A stretch of 35,375 nucleotides of DNA from Microbacterium testaceum (GTDB taxonomy: Bacteria; Actinomycetota; Actinomycetes; Actinomycetales; Microbacteriaceae). Each line of letters starts with the position of its first letter. Within the stretch, counting starts at the first letter, position 1. The stretch covers positions 1 through 35,375 of the forward strand of contig NZ_LDRT01000065.1 in assembly GCF_001476655.1 (NCBI RefSeq), in the 5' to 3' direction. This document shows, in pieces, positions 33,102 through 35,375 of this stretch. Under the pieces are notes generated by a model. It had not been told where the DNA came from. It saw nothing but the letters and a program-made list of their open reading frames with translations, and did no database searches. The translations under genes were made by a program, and so were the position numbers.

Positions 33102-34979
33102 CTATTCCGCGAAACCCGCGCGGAACGCGTCGCACGACGCGTCGATCGAGACGGCCGTGTCGTTCGCCGTCGGCGTGTGACGCAGGTCGAGCGGCCCCAG
33201 CGGTCCCGACGGAAGCTGAACCGTGTACGAGACCGTGCGATTCTCGTTCTGACCGAGGGTGACCATTCGGCTCTCGCCGGTGTTGTTATTTTCGACCCCG
33301 CTGCGGGAAAGCGAAGGAATGTCGCCGTCGCTAGGATCCATCGCCGTGATCGTCGCACCCGGAGGGGCGAAGAAGAGCGTGTTGAGCATCATCGTGGTCT
33401 TCGGCAGCCCGTACTCGGTGTTGCGGAAACCGAGCGTGTAGGCGTTGGTGATGTCGTCCGTGATGCCGTTGTGCAGGTTCATGGAGACATTCACCGTCCG
33501 GTCGGCCGCGTTGCAGGTGGCGGACACCGCGGTGGTCAAGTGGTACTCGAGCTTGCCGATGGAGAAGTCGTTGAGGTAGATCCCGAGCTGCGTCGACGCC
33601 GCATTGTCCGGGCGCAGGCCACCGTCGAGGCCCACTTCTGTCACAAGGGCCTGAGCCTGCTCGTCGGTGAACCACAGATTGATGCGCTGCTCCTGGGCAC
33701 TGCGCGTCAACTGATCGAACATCGCGATCGGGTTCCACTGTCCACCCGCCAGACGGGAGAACACGGTCGAGGACACCGTCGCGAAGAACTCGTCCGAGGA
33801 GCGGCCGTTGTCGCCGGCATCGCCGAAGCGCTGATAGGCGTCGCTCAGCAGGAGCTTCACCGCGTTCTCCGCGGTGATCTGCTCACCGGACGGGAGATCC
33901 ACCGGCCCGAGGACCTCGAGCATGTGCGCGAGCACCACCGGGTCGATCGACATGACTCCGTCGAACTGCGAGCCGTCGGTGCGGTCCCAGAGCGACTCGA
34001 AGAGGCGGGCCGTGGTGGGGAAGTCCGGGGTGAAGGTGTAGTCCTGCGAGTAGCGAGTGAAGGTGTCCGGGTAGAGGGCGAGAGTGCTTTCGGGCAGGTC
34101 GAGCACCGAGCGCCCCGCCTGACCCGCGGCGTAGAACGCCATCGAGTCGGACTGCTCCTTGAGCTCGATGCGACCGTTGTCCACGACCATGACGCTCGAC
34201 GCGGCAGGGTTGCCGCCGGTCGCGCGGATCTCGGCGTTGTTCTGGAACACGACAAGGTACGTCTTGGGGCCGTCCCCGCCTGCCGCCGCGAGCAGGGAAG
34301 GCAGGTACTTCTGGACCAGGGTCAACGAGGGGGCGGCCTGATCGACGATTTGAGCGACCTGGTCGAGCGGTTCGGTGACGATGGGGAGAAGGTTCGTCCG
34401 GTCGATGCCGTCCGTGACGACCTTCGCATCCGTGAAAGCGCTGGTGATCTCCGGGAGAGCCCCCTCCGCCTGGCGGAACGGCTCGAGGTTGATGCCGCCG
34501 CCCTCGACGGCGAGGGAGGAGAAATCGGATGCCGAGAGGAGCGCGACCGTCGGCGGCAGCGCGCGACCGGTCAACTCCCGCGTCATCGCGGTGAGTTCCT
34601 GAACGGCCTCCGTGTTGTCCTTGACCAGCGGGATCGACGAGGCGAGATCCCACAGAGGCCCCGCGGACCCGGCATCCGCCCGCTCCGTCATCTGGAGTAC
34701 CTCACCCGAGACCTGGTTCAAGCCGTCGATGTCGCGGTTCGCCACGATCTGGGGAACGAACGACAACTTCGTCTGCGCGCCGAGGAGGTCGGTGCGCACG
34801 ACACCCGCTTGCTGCATGAACGCCAGCGCCACGACGCCGATCGCACAGGCGGCGAGGCCGAGGACACCGAGCGTCCACCCGACGATCGCACCGACGATCT
34901 TTCCCCGACCGGACGCGACGGGCTCCGCGGCCTCCGCGCGTCGGCGGCGACGCGTCTGATCCTCATGCGCTGCCGTCAT
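33102..34979 (-). CDS. DUF4012 domain-containing membrane-anchored protein
   Basis: A 625-residue protein with a basic cytoplasmic start (DQTRRRRRAEAAEP), one membrane helix (about 32-54) and a large extracytoplasmic part. The region around TYLVVFQNNAEIRATGGNPA, then GVMSIDPVVLAHMLEVLGPV, is the recognisable core of DUF4012. DUF4012 resembles the LytR-CpsA-Psr-neighbour architecture only in context, and its reaction is not known. It occurs beside polysaccharide genes in actinobacteria. It overlaps the gene before it by 4 nt (ATGA) and ends at a good terminator. A role in attaching or guiding the exported glycan is inferred from location alone. Confidence 0.85.
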   Translation of the reverse strand: MTAAHEDQTRRRRRAEAAEPVASGRGKIVGAIVGWTLGVLGLAACAIGVVALAFMQQAGVVRTDLLGAQTKLSFVPQIVANRDIDGLNQVSGEVLQMTERADAGSAGPLWDLASSIPLVKDNTEAVQELTAMTRELTGRALPPTVALLSASDFSSLAVEGGGINLEPFRQAEGALPEITSAFTDAKVVTDGIDRTNLLPIVTEPLDQVAQIVDQAAPSLTLVQKYLPSLLAAAGGDGPKTYLVVFQNNAEIRATGGNPAASSVMVVDNGRIELKEQSDSMAFYAAGQAGRSVLDLPESTLALYPDTFTRYSQDYTFTPDFPTTARLFESLWDRTDGSQFDGVMSIDPVVLAHMLEVLGPVDLPSGEQITAENAVKLLLSDAYQRFGDAGDNGRSSDEFFATVSSTVFSRLAGGQWNPIAMFDQLTRSAQEQRINLWFTDEQAQALVTEVGLDGGLRPDNAASTQLGIYLNDFSIGKLEYHLTTAVSATCNAADRTVNVSMNLHNGITDDITNAYTLGFRNTEYGLPKTTMMLNTLFFAPPGATITAMDPSDGDIPSLSRSGVENNNTGESRMVTLGQNENRTVSYTVQLPSGPLGPLDLRHTPTANDTAVSIDASCDAFRAGFAE

Positions 34980-35375
34980 GCGGTGCCGCCTTCGATCGGA
35001 GTGGTCGGTTCGGGGATCGGGATGGTCGGTTCCGTCGGCTGCGGCTCGGGGTCCGGCGTCGGCTCCGGCTGAGTCGGCTCCGGCGACGGCTCGGGGTCCG
35101 GGGAGGGAGCGGGCTGGGACGGTTCCGGGGAGGGGGTGCCGGGATCGGACGTGTTCGAGTCCGGGTCACCGCCGTTGCCGGTACCGCCGTTCGGGTTGGT
35201 CGGGCGATTCGGCGTCGCCTCCCTTTCCGCCTCTTCCAGGGCGACGACGCGCGCGTTCTCGACGCGCAGCGCGTCCACCGCCACGGCATATGCCGGCATG
35301 TCCGAGAGCCCGTCGCCGCCGGCCTGCTGGGCGCTCACGATGCGAGCGGCAGCATCGGTGACCGCCGTGCGGAAG
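34976..35375 (-). CDS. C-terminal part of an unknown protein with Pro/Glu/Thr-rich tail (5' cut off)
   Basis: The frame is open from the window edge to TGA at 34976-34978, giving the last 132 residues. The first ~55 look helical (AVAVDALRVENARVVALEEA). From about residue 56 an Asn/Gly stretch turns into a long run of Pro-Glu-Pro-Thr/Ser-Pro-type repeats. Such tails usually span the cell wall or form extended linkers. An in-frame GTG at 35338 exists, but the frame stays open upstream without a stop, so the gene probably begins beyond the window. It is translationally coupled to the DUF4012 gene. No family was recognised. Confidence 0.6.
   Translation of the reverse strand, partial: FRTAVTDAAARIVSAQQAGGDGLSDMPAYAVAVDALRVENARVVALEEAEREATPNRPTNPNGGTGNGGDPDSNTSDPGTPSPEPSQPAPSPDPEPSPEPTQPEPTPDPEPQPTEPTIPIPEPTTPIEGGTA

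Noticed and set aside
33036..35072. 678-codon plus-strand frame opposite DUF4012
   Set aside because: It runs over the terminator and the whole of the DUF4012 gene and shows no family features.
1..35375. tRNA, rRNA, CRISPR, insertion sequences, phage genes
   Set aside because: No cloverleaf, rRNA segment, regularly spaced repeat array, transposase or integrase was recognised on either strand.

Overview
The window comes from a high-GC Gram-positive actinobacterium, most likely a Microbacteriaceae member close to Microbacterium. The basis is the gene order of the ribosomal cluster, a short-lid adenylate kinase, Ala/Lys/Glu-rich extensions on S17, L29, L17, L15 and S5, many GTG/TTG starts and 1-4 nt start/stop overlaps. 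The genus is inferred from general resemblance, not from a database search.

Region 1 (1-980): a cut-off plus-strand gene encodes the C-terminal end of a membrane-anchored protein. Its charged tail is written in a 100-nt uninterrupted purine run. It converges on an endonuclease/exonuclease/phosphatase-family gene.

Region 2 (981-18247, all minus strand): the S10, spc and alpha ribosomal operons, transcribed right to left. The order is rpsJ-rplC-rplD-rplW-rplB-rpsS-rplV-rpsC-rplP-rpmC-rpsQ, then rplN-rplX-rplE, then rpsH-rplF-rplR-rpsE-rpmD-rplO. A strong hairpin follows, then secY-adk-map-(DsbA-like), then infA-rpmJ-rpsM-rpsK-rpoA-rplQ, another strong hairpin, and truA. The S14 gene often found between rplE and rpsH is missing. 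Several junctions carry strong hairpins, and good -35/-10 matches lie before rpsJ and infA.

Region 3 (18248-19337): the S10 leader and promoter, a small helical Rv0909-like protein on the minus strand with its own hairpin, and an intergenic stretch of about 390 nt before the next locus.

Region 4 (19338 to the right end): a surface or exopolysaccharide locus of the Wzx/Wzy type in blocks of alternating strand. It holds a secreted GH39/PslG-like glycoside hydrolase with repeated accessory modules, a parallel beta-helix lipoprotein, five glycosyltransferases, a Wzy/O-antigen-ligase-like membrane protein, a pyruvyltransferase-like protein, a Wzx-type flippase, a DUF4012 protein, and a cut-off gene with a Pro/Glu/Thr-rich end. 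No initiating phosphoglycosyl transferase, sugar-nucleotide gene or chain-length kinase is visible, so the locus probably continues to the right.

As a working model (inference), the glycosyltransferases build a lipid-linked repeat and the pyruvyltransferase may add a ketal. The flippase exports the repeat and the Wzy-like protein polymerises it. The hydrolase, the beta-helix lipoprotein and DUF4012 would act outside the membrane on trimming, modification or attachment. No tRNA, rRNA, CRISPR array, insertion sequence or phage gene was seen.
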